Of a stretch of 64,000 nucleotides of DNA, positions 45,140-52,287 are shown piece after piece; positions within the stretch are counted from its first letter, which is position 1; every line of letters begins with the position of its first letter. The notes under the pieces were generated by a model. It ran no database searches and was not told the DNA's origin. It saw only the letters and a program-made list of their open reading frames with translations. Source of the DNA: Roseovarius sp. (GTDB lineage: Bacteria; Pseudomonadota; Alphaproteobacteria; Rhodobacterales; Rhodobacteraceae). The stretch covers positions 248,001 to 312,000 of the forward strand of contig NZ_JAUCYU010000005.1 of NCBI RefSeq assembly GCF_030373445.1, in the 5' to 3' direction. The translations under genes and the position numbers were made by a program.

Positions 45140-46793
45140 AAGCCTCGGCCTTCTCGTAAAGGGCCGTCTTGAACGGCTCCATTCCGACGCGGCGATAAGC
45201 TTGCAGGAAGGTCTCTTGCGGGCCTTCGCGCAGCTCGAGATAGGCATAGACGATCCGCTCGACCGCCGGGATGATCTCGTCGGCCGAGAAACCGGGGCCG
45301 GTGCGCGTGCCGATGGCCGCGTCCTGCGTGCCGTCGCCGCCCAGCGTGACCTGGTAATTCTCGACGCCCGCGCGATCGAGCCCGAGGATGCCGATATGGC
45401 CCACGTGGTGGTGGCCACAGGCATTGATGCAGCCCGAGATCTTGATCTTCATGTCGCCGATCTCGTGCTCGAGCTTGAGCTCGTCGAAGCGGTTGGCGAT
45501 CTCCTGCGCGATGGGGATCGAGCGGGCGGTCGCGAGAGCGCAGTAATCCATGCCGGGGCAGGCGATGATGTCGGAGATGAGCCCGATATTCGCCGTGGCC
45601 AGCCCGTGCTTCTTGAGCGTGGCGTGGATGGCCGGCAGGTCGGATTTGTGGACATGCGGCAGGATCACGTTCTGCTCGTGGCTGATGCGCAGCTCGTCAT
45701 GGCCGTACTTGCGGGCGATGTCGGCCATCACGCGCATCTGCTCGGCCGAGGCGTCGCCCGGGGTCGCGCCATGCGCCTTGAGGCTGATCTGCACGATGGC
45801 ATAGCCCGGCGCGCGGTGCTCTGCGAGGTTGGTGTCGGCCCAGGCCCGGAAGATCGGGTCGGTCTTGTAGGCGGTCTCGTAGACGGCGGTGCTGTCCTCG
45901 CGGAAGGCGGGGGCGGCGAAGGCGGCCTTGATCTCCTCGAAGAGCTGCACGTCGATGCCGGTAAAGGCCGGGCGGATCGCCTTGAAACGCTCCTCGACAC
46001 GGGCACGAATGTCTTCGATTCCATGCTCATGCACGGTGATCTTGATGCGCGCCTTGTACTTGTTGTCGCGCCGGCCCAGCAGGTTCCAGACGCTGACGAT
46101 GGCCTCGACATAGGGCAGCAGGTCTTCCTGCGGCACGAAGTCGTTCAGCACCTTGCCGATCATCGGCGTCCGGCCAAGGCCGCCGCCGACGACGATGCGA
46201 TAGCCAAGCTCGCCGTCGCGGTCGACGATATGGATGCCGATGTCATGCGCCTTGATCACGGCACGGTCGTTTTCCGAGCCGGTGACGGCGATCTTGAACT
46301 TGCGGGGCAGGAACTGGAATTCCGGGTGGTCGGTGGACCATTGGCGCAGCAGCTCGGCCACCGGGCGCGGGTCGGCCACCTCGTCGGCGGCGGCGCCGGC
46401 GAAATGGTCGGCGGTGACGTTGCGGATGGTGTTCCCGCTGGTCTGGATGGCGTGCATGTTCACCTCGGCCAGCGCATCGAGCATGTCAGGCACGTCCGGC
46501 AGCTTGGGCCAGTTGTACTGGATGTTCTGCCGGGTGGTGAAGTGGCCATAGCCCTTGTCCCATTTCTCGGCGATATAGGCCAGCTGGTCCATCTGACGGC
46601 TGCTGATCGTGCCGTAGGGGATGGCGACCCGCAGCATGTAGGCGTGCAGCTGCAGGTAAAGGCCGTTCATCAGGCGCAGGGGCTTGAACTCGTCCTCGGT
46701 CAGGTGGCCGGCGACGCGGCGCTCGACCTGGGCGCGGAACTGGCGGTTGCGCTCGGCCACGAAGGCGGCGTCGAATTCGGTATAGTCATACAT
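45126..46793 (-). CDS. cysI: Sulfite reductase hemoprotein (nitrite/sulfite reductase family)
   Basis: The 555-residue enzyme has the duplicated siroheme-Fe4S4 fold: FTTRQNIQYNW in the N-terminal half and the ligand cysteines in CPGMDYC and GCINACGHH. Downstream it continues GHIGILGLDRAG. It should reduce sulfite to sulfide for cysteine synthesis. It is placed between DUF2849 and cysH. Ferredoxin-type homologues cannot be separated from NADPH-type CysI by sequence alone, but the lack of cysJ favours ferredoxin. Confidence 0.93.
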   Translation of the reverse strand: MYDYTEFDAAFVAERNRQFRAQVERRVAGHLTEDEFKPLRLMNGLYLQLHAYMLRVAIPYGTISSRQMDQLAYIAEKWDKGYGHFTTRQNIQYNWPKLPDVPDMLDALAEVNMHAIQTSGNTIRNVTADHFAGAAADEVADPRPVAELLRQWSTDHPEFQFLPRKFKIAVTGSENDRAVIKAHDIGIHIVDRDGELGYRIVVGGGLGRTPMIGKVLNDFVPQEDLLPYVEAIVSVWNLLGRRDNKYKARIKITVHEHGIEDIRARVEERFKAIRPAFTGIDVQLFEEIKAAFAAPAFREDSTAVYETAYKTDPIFRAWADTNLAEHRAPGYAIVQISLKAHGATPGDASAEQMRVMADIARKYGHDELRISHEQNVILPHVHKSDLPAIHATLKKHGLATANIGLISDIIACPGMDYCALATARSIPIAQEIANRFDELKLEHEIGDMKIKISGCINACGHHHVGHIGILGLDRAGVENYQVTLGGDGTQDAAIGTRTGPGFSADEIIPAVERIVYAYLELREGPQETFLQAYRRVGMEPFKTALYEKAEAYAAE

Positions 46794-47130
46794 GGGTCTG
46801 CGTCTCCTGTTCGGGGGCGGCGGATTGGGCCGACCCTTCGGATTGCTTGCCGTGGAAATAGTTGGAGGGGCCGGTGCGCCGGAAATCCTCGCGGAAATGG
46901 GTGGGTTCGGGGCCCTCGTCGCCGGCGACGGCGTCGGCGAGGTAGACGCCTACGACCGTCTCGGTCTGGGCCGTGGCGAAGAGCAGGCGTTCGTCGGCGA
47001 CGGCCTCGTCTTCGAGCAGCTCGGCCTGGGAGAGCTCGCGGGACCAGCTGTCATCTGCGGCGAGGTAGACCACGTCGCCCTCGATCAGGGCGTTGGCCGT
47101 GACGACCTTGGGGGTGAATGGTTTGGCCAT
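46786..47130 (-). CDS. DUF2849 domain protein
   Basis: The 114-residue protein carries the DUF2849 pattern: KVVTANALIEGDVVYLAAD, SWSRELSQAELL and VVGVYLADAV, ending with HFREDFRRTGPSNYF. The family accompanies alphaproteobacterial sulfite reductase genes and is of unknown function. Its stop overlaps the cysI start by 8 bases and it starts next to the cysG stop. I chose ATG 47130 over one three codons upstream. Confidence 0.88.
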   Translation of the reverse strand: MAKPFTPKVVTANALIEGDVVYLAADDSWSRELSQAELLEDEAVADERLLFATAQTETVVGVYLADAVAGDEGPEPTHFREDFRRTGPSNYFHGKQSEGSAQSAAPEQETQTHV

Positions 47131-47131
47131 G

Positions 47132-48526
47132 TCAGGCAAGCTCCTGTTCGGCGTGGGAAATCTCGGCCTGTGCCGCGCGGGGGGCGAGGCCGTAGAAGGT
47201 AAGCGCGGGGCCGGTCAGCCCGGCCTCGGTGAGGTCCTGCGGCAGCCGCTCGAGCGTGGTGGAGAGCACCCGCTGATCGGGGCGCGAGGCGTTTTCGATC
47301 ACGGTGACGGGCGTGGCGCGGTCGGCGCCATGCATGATCAGCCTACCTTGGATGAACCGGGCGGATTTCTTGCCCATGTAGATCGCCGCGACCTCGCCGG
47401 TGCGGGCCAGCGCCTTCCAGTCGTGGTCGGCAAAACCCTTCATGTCATGGCCCGTGAGGTAGCGGACGGAGGAGTTGCGCTCGCGCTTGGTGAGGCTCTG
47501 GCCGATGGCGGCGACGGAGGCCGAGGCGGCGGTGATGCCGGGGACGACGTGCCAGCCCAGGCCGGCGGCGTCGACGGCTTCGATCTCCTCGTCGAGGCGG
47601 CCGAAGATGGTGGGGTCGCCGCCCTTGAGGCGGACGACTTGCGCGCCTTTGGTTCCGTGCTCGACGATCAGGCGGCTGATCTCCTCCTGGCTCATGGAGG
47701 GGCCGAAGCCTTCCTTGCCGGCGTCGATCAGCACCGCCTCGCGCCGGGCGAGTTCGAGGATCTCGGGCGTGACGAGCCGGTCGTGGATGACCACGTCGGC
47801 GGTGTCGAGCGCCTTGCGGGCCTTGAGCGTCAGCAGCTCCGGATCGCCGGGGCCGGCGCCGACGAAGGCGACGTGGCCATCGCGGTCGGCCGCGTTTTCA
47901 TGTTTCGTCAGAAGGGTTTGAAGGGCGTCCTTCACCGTGCCTTCGCCGCCGTCATCCATGGCGCGGGGGCCGGCGTTGAAGTAGTAGTCGGCCCAGAAAT
48001 CACGGCGGCGGCGGCCGAAGGGCAGCACCTCGACGGCCTTGCGGAAGCCCTTGCCGATGCGGGCGAGCGTGCCCAGCGTGGCGGGCAGGCGCGCCTCGAG
48101 ATCGGCCTTGATGGCGCGGGCCAGCACGGGGGCGGCGCCCTCGGTGCCGATGGCCACGGTCACCGGGTCGCGGTCGACGATGGCGGGGGTGATGAACTGG
48201 CTGTCCTCGAGGTTGTCGACGATGTTGACGAGCGCGCCGTCGGCCGTGGCGATGGCGGCGGTGCGGGCGTCTTCGGTTGCGTCCTCGTCTGCGGCGTAGA
48301 ACATCACGGCGCCGGCGGTGTCGCCGGGTTCAAGGGCGCGGCGGGTGAGGGTCAGGCGGCCTTCGGTGGCCCAGGCCTCGATCTCGGGCGCGGGGGACGG
48401 GGTGAAGACGGCAAGCTCTGCCTCGGTCTTCATCAGCAGGCGCAGCTTGGCCAGCGCCGCCTCTCCGCCGCCCGAGAGGGCGACGCGGCGGCCTTCCAGC
48501 GCCATGAAGATCGGGAAATGTTTCAT
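47132..48526 (-). CDS. cysG: Siroheme synthase (fused CysG)
   Basis: CysG (464 residues) is fused. The N-terminal precorrin-2 dehydrogenase/sirohydrochlorin ferrochelatase domain (about 1-200) has ALSGGGEAALAKLRLL. The C-terminal uroporphyrinogen III methyltransferase domain has VAFVGAGPGDPELLTLKA, VVRLKGGDPTIFGR and VVPGITAASASVAAIG. It makes siroheme for CysI from uroporphyrinogen III. It heads the cys operon, with the divergent Lrp-type regulator upstream; ATG 48526 has GGAGACGG before it. Confidence 0.95.
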   Translation of the reverse strand: MKHFPIFMALEGRRVALSGGGEAALAKLRLLMKTEAELAVFTPSPAPEIEAWATEGRLTLTRRALEPGDTAGAVMFYAADEDATEDARTAAIATADGALVNIVDNLEDSQFITPAIVDRDPVTVAIGTEGAAPVLARAIKADLEARLPATLGTLARIGKGFRKAVEVLPFGRRRRDFWADYYFNAGPRAMDDGGEGTVKDALQTLLTKHENAADRDGHVAFVGAGPGDPELLTLKARKALDTADVVIHDRLVTPEILELARREAVLIDAGKEGFGPSMSQEEISRLIVEHGTKGAQVVRLKGGDPTIFGRLDEEIEAVDAAGLGWHVVPGITAASASVAAIGQSLTKRERNSSVRYLTGHDMKGFADHDWKALARTGEVAAIYMGKKSARFIQGRLIMHGADRATPVTVIENASRPDQRVLSTTLERLPQDLTEAGLTGPALTFYGLAPRAAQAEISHAEQELA

Positions 48527-48672
48527 CTGTGCCGTCTCCGCGTTGCGATTGACTTCCTCCTCTATATAGAAAATATTCCCGGTTATTCGCCATACGCGGA
48601 TGGAAATAAGGACATATGTTCCAGTTTGGTGGCAAGCCAGACGGAATGTTCCAGCGGAAGGACAAATCAGGA

Positions 48673-49134
48673 ATGGCTGTTCGCCTCGACGAGCTCGACC
48701 GGAAAATCCTTGTGGAATTGCAGCGCGACGGCGGGCAGTCGCTGGACGACATCGCCAAGGCGGTGGGCAGTTCCAAGACGCCCGTGTGGAACCGGATTCG
48801 CAAGATGCGCGAGGGCGGGGTGATCCGGCAGCAGACTTTCTTGCTGGATGCTGAAGCCCTGGGGTTCGAGGCGTGTTTCTTCGTGCTGATCCGCACGTCG
48901 GAACATGACGCGGAATGGCAGGCAAGGTTTCTCAAGGCGTTAAAGGACCGCCCGGAGGTGCAGGAGGCGCACAGGCTGGCCGGTGATATCGACTATATTT
49001 TAAAGGTGGTCGTGGCCAATGCGCGGGCCTATGACACGTTCTACCAAGCGCTGATTTCCGAGGTGAAGGTGCATAACGTGACGGCGCTTTTGTCGATGGA
49101 AGAGATCAAGTCGACCACCATGCTGCCGCTGTGA
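48673..49134 (+). CDS. Lrp/AsnC family transcriptional regulator
   Basis: The 153-residue regulator has an N-terminal winged helix (LDELDRKILVELQRDGG, IAKAVGSSKTPVWNRIRKM) and a C-terminal RAM domain (VQEAHRLAGDIDYILKVVV). It is divergent from cysG, so I infer that it controls the cys operon in response to an amino acid, perhaps a sulfur compound. I chose ATG 48673, giving the standard Lrp length. Alternative ATGs at 48616 and 48646 would add up to 19 residues. The 146-bp intergenic region has two ATGTTCCAG repeats (near 48614 and 48648). Confidence 0.9.
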   Translation: MAVRLDELDRKILVELQRDGGQSLDDIAKAVGSSKTPVWNRIRKMREGGVIRQQTFLLDAEALGFEACFFVLIRTSEHDAEWQARFLKALKDRPEVQEAHRLAGDIDYILKVVVANARAYDTFYQALISEVKVHNVTALLSMEEIKSTTMLPL

Positions 49135-49139
49135 TTCAG

Positions 49140-49183
49140 ACGTCGGTATAACGTCGGTATTTTGTCGGTATCACGTCGGTGCG
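49140..49183 (+). repeat. Four tandem 11-bp units (copy 1 of a dispersed element)
   Basis: The four units are ACGTCGGTATA, ACGTCGGTATT, TTGTCGGTATC and ACGTCGGTGCG. The same four-unit element in the same order and direction occurs at 61364-61407. The 11-bp period matches one turn of the helix. It begins 6 bases after the regulator stop, between that gene and tpiA, which end facing each other. I infer an intergenic repeat family. Confidence 0.85.
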
Positions 49184-49199
49184 ATGCACCGTGCCCGAC

Positions 49200-49952
49200 T
49201 TAAGCCGTGGCTTCCAGTGCCTTGATGATGGGCGAGAAATCCTCGGCCTTGAGGCTGGCGCCGCCGACCAGCGCGCCGTCGACATTGTCGGTGGCGAAGA
49301 TCTCGGCCGCGTTGCCCGGTTTGACCGACCCGCCGTAGAGCAGGCGGATGGCGCGGCCCTCGGCCTCGCCGAAGCGGCGGACGAGGCGGGCGCGGATGAA
49401 ATCGTGCACCTCGTCGATCTGCTCGGTCGTCGGGGTCTTGCCGGTGCCGATGGCCCAGACCGGTTCGTAGGCGATGACGGTGTTGGCGCCGGTGGTGATG
49501 TCGGGCACGGAGGTGGCGAGTTGGCCGGCGATGATGTCGAGCGTGTTGGCGGCATCGCGCTGTGCCTCGGATTCGCCGAGGCAGATGATGGCGGTCAGGC
49601 CGGTTTCGAGCACGGCGCGGGCCTTCTGGCGGACCAGCGCGCTTGACTCGTTGTGGTCTTCGCGGCGTTCGGAATGGCCGAGGATCACGGCGGTGGCGCC
49701 GGTATCGGCGACCATGGCGGCGGAGATGTCGCCGGTATGGGCGCCGGAGGGTTCGTAATGGCAATCCTGCGCGCCGATCATGATCGGGCTGCCGGCGGCC
49801 AGTTCGGCGGCTTGTACCAGCAGCGGGGCGGGCGGGCAGACGAGGATATCGACGGCGGCCTCGGGGTGGGCGGCGGCGATCTTCTCCAGCTCGGCCAGGG
49901 CCGCGCGGGTTCCGTTCATCTTCCAGTTGCCGGCGGCCAGCTTGCGCATCAT
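49200..49952 (-). CDS. tpiA: Triosephosphate isomerase
   Basis: TpiA (250 residues) interconverts dihydroxyacetone phosphate and glyceraldehyde 3-phosphate. AAGNWKMNG carries the catalytic Lys, [11 protein letters not shown] the catalytic His and [13 protein letters not shown] the catalytic Glu; the phosphate-binding [11 protein letters not shown] and GALVGGASL end the barrel. The length is typical. It is a single gene between the regulator and the HesB-like gene. Confidence 0.97.
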   Translation of the reverse strand: MMRKLAAGNWKMNGTRAALAELEKIAAAHPEAAVDILVCPPAPLLVQAAELAAGSPIMIGAQDCHYEPSGAHTGDISAAMVADTGATAVILGHSERREDHNESSALVRQKARAVLETGLTAIICLGESEAQRDAANTLDIIAGQLATSVPDITTGANTVIAYEPVWAIGTGKTPTTEQIDEVHDFIRARLVRRFGEAEGRAIRLLYGGSVKPGNAAEIFATDNVDGALVGGASLKAEDFSPIIKALEATA

Positions 49953-50008
49953 CCCAGAGCCCTCTCGTTTTCTTTTTTCTTAGATCGGGAGGGGTTGGGG
50001 TGCAATCC

Positions 50009-50359
50009 TCACATGCCCTCGAACTTGATCGATTCGCCGCAGCCGCAGGCCTCGGTCACGTTGGGGTTGTTGAAGACGAAGCCGGATTCGAGCAGCGAGG
50101 TCTGGTAGTCGATCTCGGTGCCGAAGAGGAACATCTGGGCCATCGGCGCGATCATCACGCGGGCGCCGTCCTGTTCGACGACCTCGTCGTTGGGGTCGAC
50201 CTCGGTGACGTAATCCATGGTGTATTCCATGCCCGCGCAGCCACCCTTCTTGACGCCGATGCGCAGGCCCTTGGTGTCGCCCTTGCTCATCAGCTTCGCG
50301 ATCTGGGACGCGGCTGTCGGGGTCATGGTGACCGCCTGTTTTCCGGGAATGCCGAACAT
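50009..50359 (-). CDS. HesB/IscA-type iron-sulfur assembly protein
   Basis: The 116-residue A-type carrier has the three conserved cysteines: one in KKGGCAGMEY and two in EACGCGESI. Such proteins pass Fe-S clusters to targets (SufA, ErpA, IscA). ATG 50359 was chosen because the family starts there; the frame extends upstream. A SufT-like gene lies 1.5 kb upstream in the same direction, the two being split by the SatD-like and DUF3307 pair. Confidence 0.9.
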   Translation of the reverse strand: MFGIPGKQAVTMTPTAASQIAKLMSKGDTKGLRIGVKKGGCAGMEYTMDYVTEVDPNDEVVEQDGARVMIAPMAQMFLFGTEIDYQTSLLESGFVFNNPNVTEACGCGESIKFEGM

Positions 50360-50387
50360 GGAATGATCCTTCTGCCTGCCCCTGAAC

Positions 50388-51107
50388 TTAAGGCCGGAGC
50401 GCGCCGATCTCAAGGGCCGGGAGCATCGACAGAAGGCCTTGCGTGGCGAGCGTGACGGCGATGGCCCAGCCGAAGGAGGCGAGCGTGCCGATGATGACGT
50501 ATTCGGCGGTGCGCTGGTCCTTGGTGGCGGTGCCGAAGCGCAGGATCGACTTGGCGCCGACGAGGAAGCCCACGCCGATCGGGTGGCTGGTGAGAATGAA
50601 GAGGAAGATGAGGCCGCGTTCGAGGAGGCCGATCTGCTGCCCGCCGAGGCGGAGGCCGGCGCTGCGGATGCGGGGGCCGTGGGGGCGCATCAGCAGGCTG
50701 ACGGCGTATTGCCCGGCGATCAGCGCGATGATGAGCCCCGCGCCCAGCGCCATGAGCGGCAGGAGGACGGGGAAGGCGGACCAGGGACCGGAAGCCCAGA
50801 GGCCGGGGGCATAGGCCGCCACCGCGGCGATGGTGGCGATATGGGCGGCCTGGTCGGTGATGTAGGCGGTGAGCGAGGTGAACCTGCCCCATGTCTTGAT
50901 GCCGTCGATGACGAGATGGGCGGCGGCCAGCGCGAGGAGTTCGGGGGCGTCGGGGCGTCCGATGGCGGCCTGGGCGGTGACCAGCACGATGGCGCCGTGC
51001 AGGAGCATCACGTGGGGGCGGTGCTTGTTCGCGTTGATCCAGTTGGTCTGGAACAGGAAATCGGCCAGCGCATGGGCGAAAAGCAGGGCGGTGAAGGTTT
51101 CGATCAT
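50388..51107 (-). CDS. DUF3307 polytopic membrane protein
   Basis: The 239-residue protein has about six membrane helices. The N-terminal half carries polar residues within membrane-like segments: HALADFLFQTNW (H12, D16), NKHRPHVMLLHG and AAHLVIDGIKTWG. These His/Asp motifs recur in DUF3307 proteins and may bind metal. Its ATG overlaps the SatD-like stop by 4 bases. Function unknown; it is a candidate effector or sensor of the pair. Confidence 0.85.
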   Translation of the reverse strand: MIETFTALLFAHALADFLFQTNWINANKHRPHVMLLHGAIVLVTAQAAIGRPDAPELLALAAAHLVIDGIKTWGRFTSLTAYITDQAAHIATIAAVAAYAPGLWASGPWSAFPVLLPLMALGAGLIIALIAGQYAVSLLMRPHGPRIRSAGLRLGGQQIGLLERGLIFLFILTSHPIGVGFLVGAKSILRFGTATKDQRTAEYVIIGTLASFGWAIAVTLATQGLLSMLPALEIGALRP

Positions 51108-51742
51108 GCGGGGGCCTCGAAATTGTGGCTGCGGAAGGCGTGGCGCGCATGGGCGAAAGCGGAGAGGCCGGAGCCCTTGAGGCGGGATTCGAAGGCCTGG
51201 CGGCTGATGCCGAGGGTGCGGGCGCGCTCGGCATTGGTGGTGTGGGTGGGGTCGAGCAGGGTGACGGCGACCGCCTCGGCCTGTTGGGCGGTCCAGCCGC
51301 TGACGATCCAGTCGGCGAGCGCGATGACGCCGCGCTGCCAGTCGGTGACGCCGTGGCCGGCGATGGCGGCGGTCTCGGTGTCGAGGGTTTCGAGCAGGTC
51401 GCCGGAAGTGACGAAGGCCGCGCCGGAGGCGTCGGAGAGGTCGGCGGTGCCGGGGGAGTCGACCGGGCCGAGGCCGATGGCGATGCGGGTGGCGAGCCCG
51501 GTATCGGCCGCGCGCAGGGTGGCGGCGAGGGCGAGATACGCGTGAAGGGCAAGGTGCGGATCGGGCAGGAGGACCTGCCAGCCATCGCCGCGGTTCCGGG
51601 TGAAGCGGGCGGGGAATCCGTGAACGGTTTCAAGGGATTGCGCGGCGTTCTTCAGGCTGTCCATGGCCGCGTCGACCGCCGTGGCGGGGACGTCGCGGGA
51701 GCCGATCAGATCGCCGGTGAAGACAGCCTGCACGCGGGGCAT
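51104..51742 (-). CDS. SatD-like protein: cyclase-like Asp motifs with HTH C-terminus
   Basis: The 212-residue cytoplasmic protein starts MPRVQAVFTGDLIGSRD. D11 in GDLIGS and D53 in NRGDGWQVLL, 42 residues apart, resemble the two metal Asp residues of class III nucleotide cyclases, which lie about 44 apart. RIAIGLGPV follows as in cyclases. Residues about 165-195 (NAERARTLGISRQAFESRL) look like an HTH of sigma region-4 type. SatD proteins often pair with DUF3307; neither activity is established. I chose ATG 51742 as start. Cyclase-like fold is my inference. Confidence 0.72.
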   Translation of the reverse strand: MPRVQAVFTGDLIGSRDVPATAVDAAMDSLKNAAQSLETVHGFPARFTRNRGDGWQVLLPDPHLALHAYLALAATLRAADTGLATRIAIGLGPVDSPGTADLSDASGAAFVTSGDLLETLDTETAAIAGHGVTDWQRGVIALADWIVSGWTAQQAEAVAVTLLDPTHTTNAERARTLGISRQAFESRLKGSGLSAFAHARHAFRSHNFEAPA

Positions 51743-51769
51743 GACAGGGAAACCCTTTGCATTCGTTAG

Positions 51770-51856
51770 ATGCAAGTTATAAGGGTTGCTTTGCGCTAAT
51801 GCAAGTGAAAAGGCTTGCTTGGCGAAGATGCAAGCCAAAAGGCTTGCTTTTACATG
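51770..51856 (-). repeat. Three tandem 29-bp repeats upstream of the SatD-like gene
   Basis: Units run 51770-51798, 51799-51827 and 51828-51856, each starting ATGCAAG and including GG(G/C)TTGCTT. The third contains a perfect GCAAGCC-AAAA-GGCTTGC hairpin; the others are degenerate. A fourth half-site, TTGCAT at 51757-51762, is inverted. The repeats fill the 107-bp gap between the SufT-like gene and the SatD-like gene and cover its promoter, so they look like operators. Confidence 0.88.
51776..51804 (-). promoter_or_regulatory. Promoter of the SatD-like operon within the repeats
   Basis: On the minus strand TTGCAT (51804-51799) and TATAAC (51781-51776) are 17 bases apart, a -35/-10 pair with a nearly consensus -10. 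Both hexamers lie inside the 29-bp units, so a protein binding the repeats would block the polymerase. Confidence 0.6.
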
Positions 51857-52212
51857 AAGCCCAGTTCGAGCCTTGCCTCGTCGGACATCATGTCCATGCC
51901 CCAGGGCGGCTCCCACGTGAGCTCGACATCGACATGCTTGACGCCTTCCAGCGGCTCGATCGCGTCGGCGACCCAGCCCGGCATTTCGCCGGCGACGGGG
52001 CAGCCCGGCGCGGTCAGCGTCATGATGACACGCACGGCGTTTTCCTTGTCGATGTCGATCGTGTAGACCAGCCCGAGATCGTAGATATTGACAGGGATTT
52101 CAGGGTCGTAGACGGAACGGCATGCCTCGACCACCGGCTCGTAGAGCGGGTGTTCCGTGCTGGACGGTGCGATGAGAGGGGTGCCCTCGAGCGGTTCCGG
52201 GCTCTGAGTCAT
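51850..52212 (-). CDS. SUF-associated MIP18/DUF59 protein
   Basis: The 120-residue protein has the DUF59 core: EACRSVYDPEIPVNIYDLGL, TLTAPGCPVAGEMPGWV, and VELTWEPPWGMDMMSDEARL at the C-terminus. This is the SufT/PaaD-like type that assists Fe-S cluster delivery and usually belongs to the suf operon. No sufBCDS genes are visible; the rest of that operon would have to lie elsewhere. Confidence 0.9.
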   Translation of the reverse strand: MTQSPEPLEGTPLIAPSSTEHPLYEPVVEACRSVYDPEIPVNIYDLGLVYTIDIDKENAVRVIMTLTAPGCPVAGEMPGWVADAIEPLEGVKHVDVELTWEPPWGMDMMSDEARLELGFM

Positions 52213-52287
52213 CGGGTATTCCTGACGTTCCTATCCTGAGAGAACATATAGGATTTATCGGCGGCGGCGTCCAGAGGGCGCGGGGGG

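Noticed and set aside
49140..49183. CRISPR-like array from the 11-bp repeats
   Set aside because: Units are contiguous without spacers and only four in number; no cas genes are near.
51770..51856. CRISPR array from the 29-bp repeats
   Set aside because: Repeats are directly adjacent, with no unique spacers, and contain a promoter.
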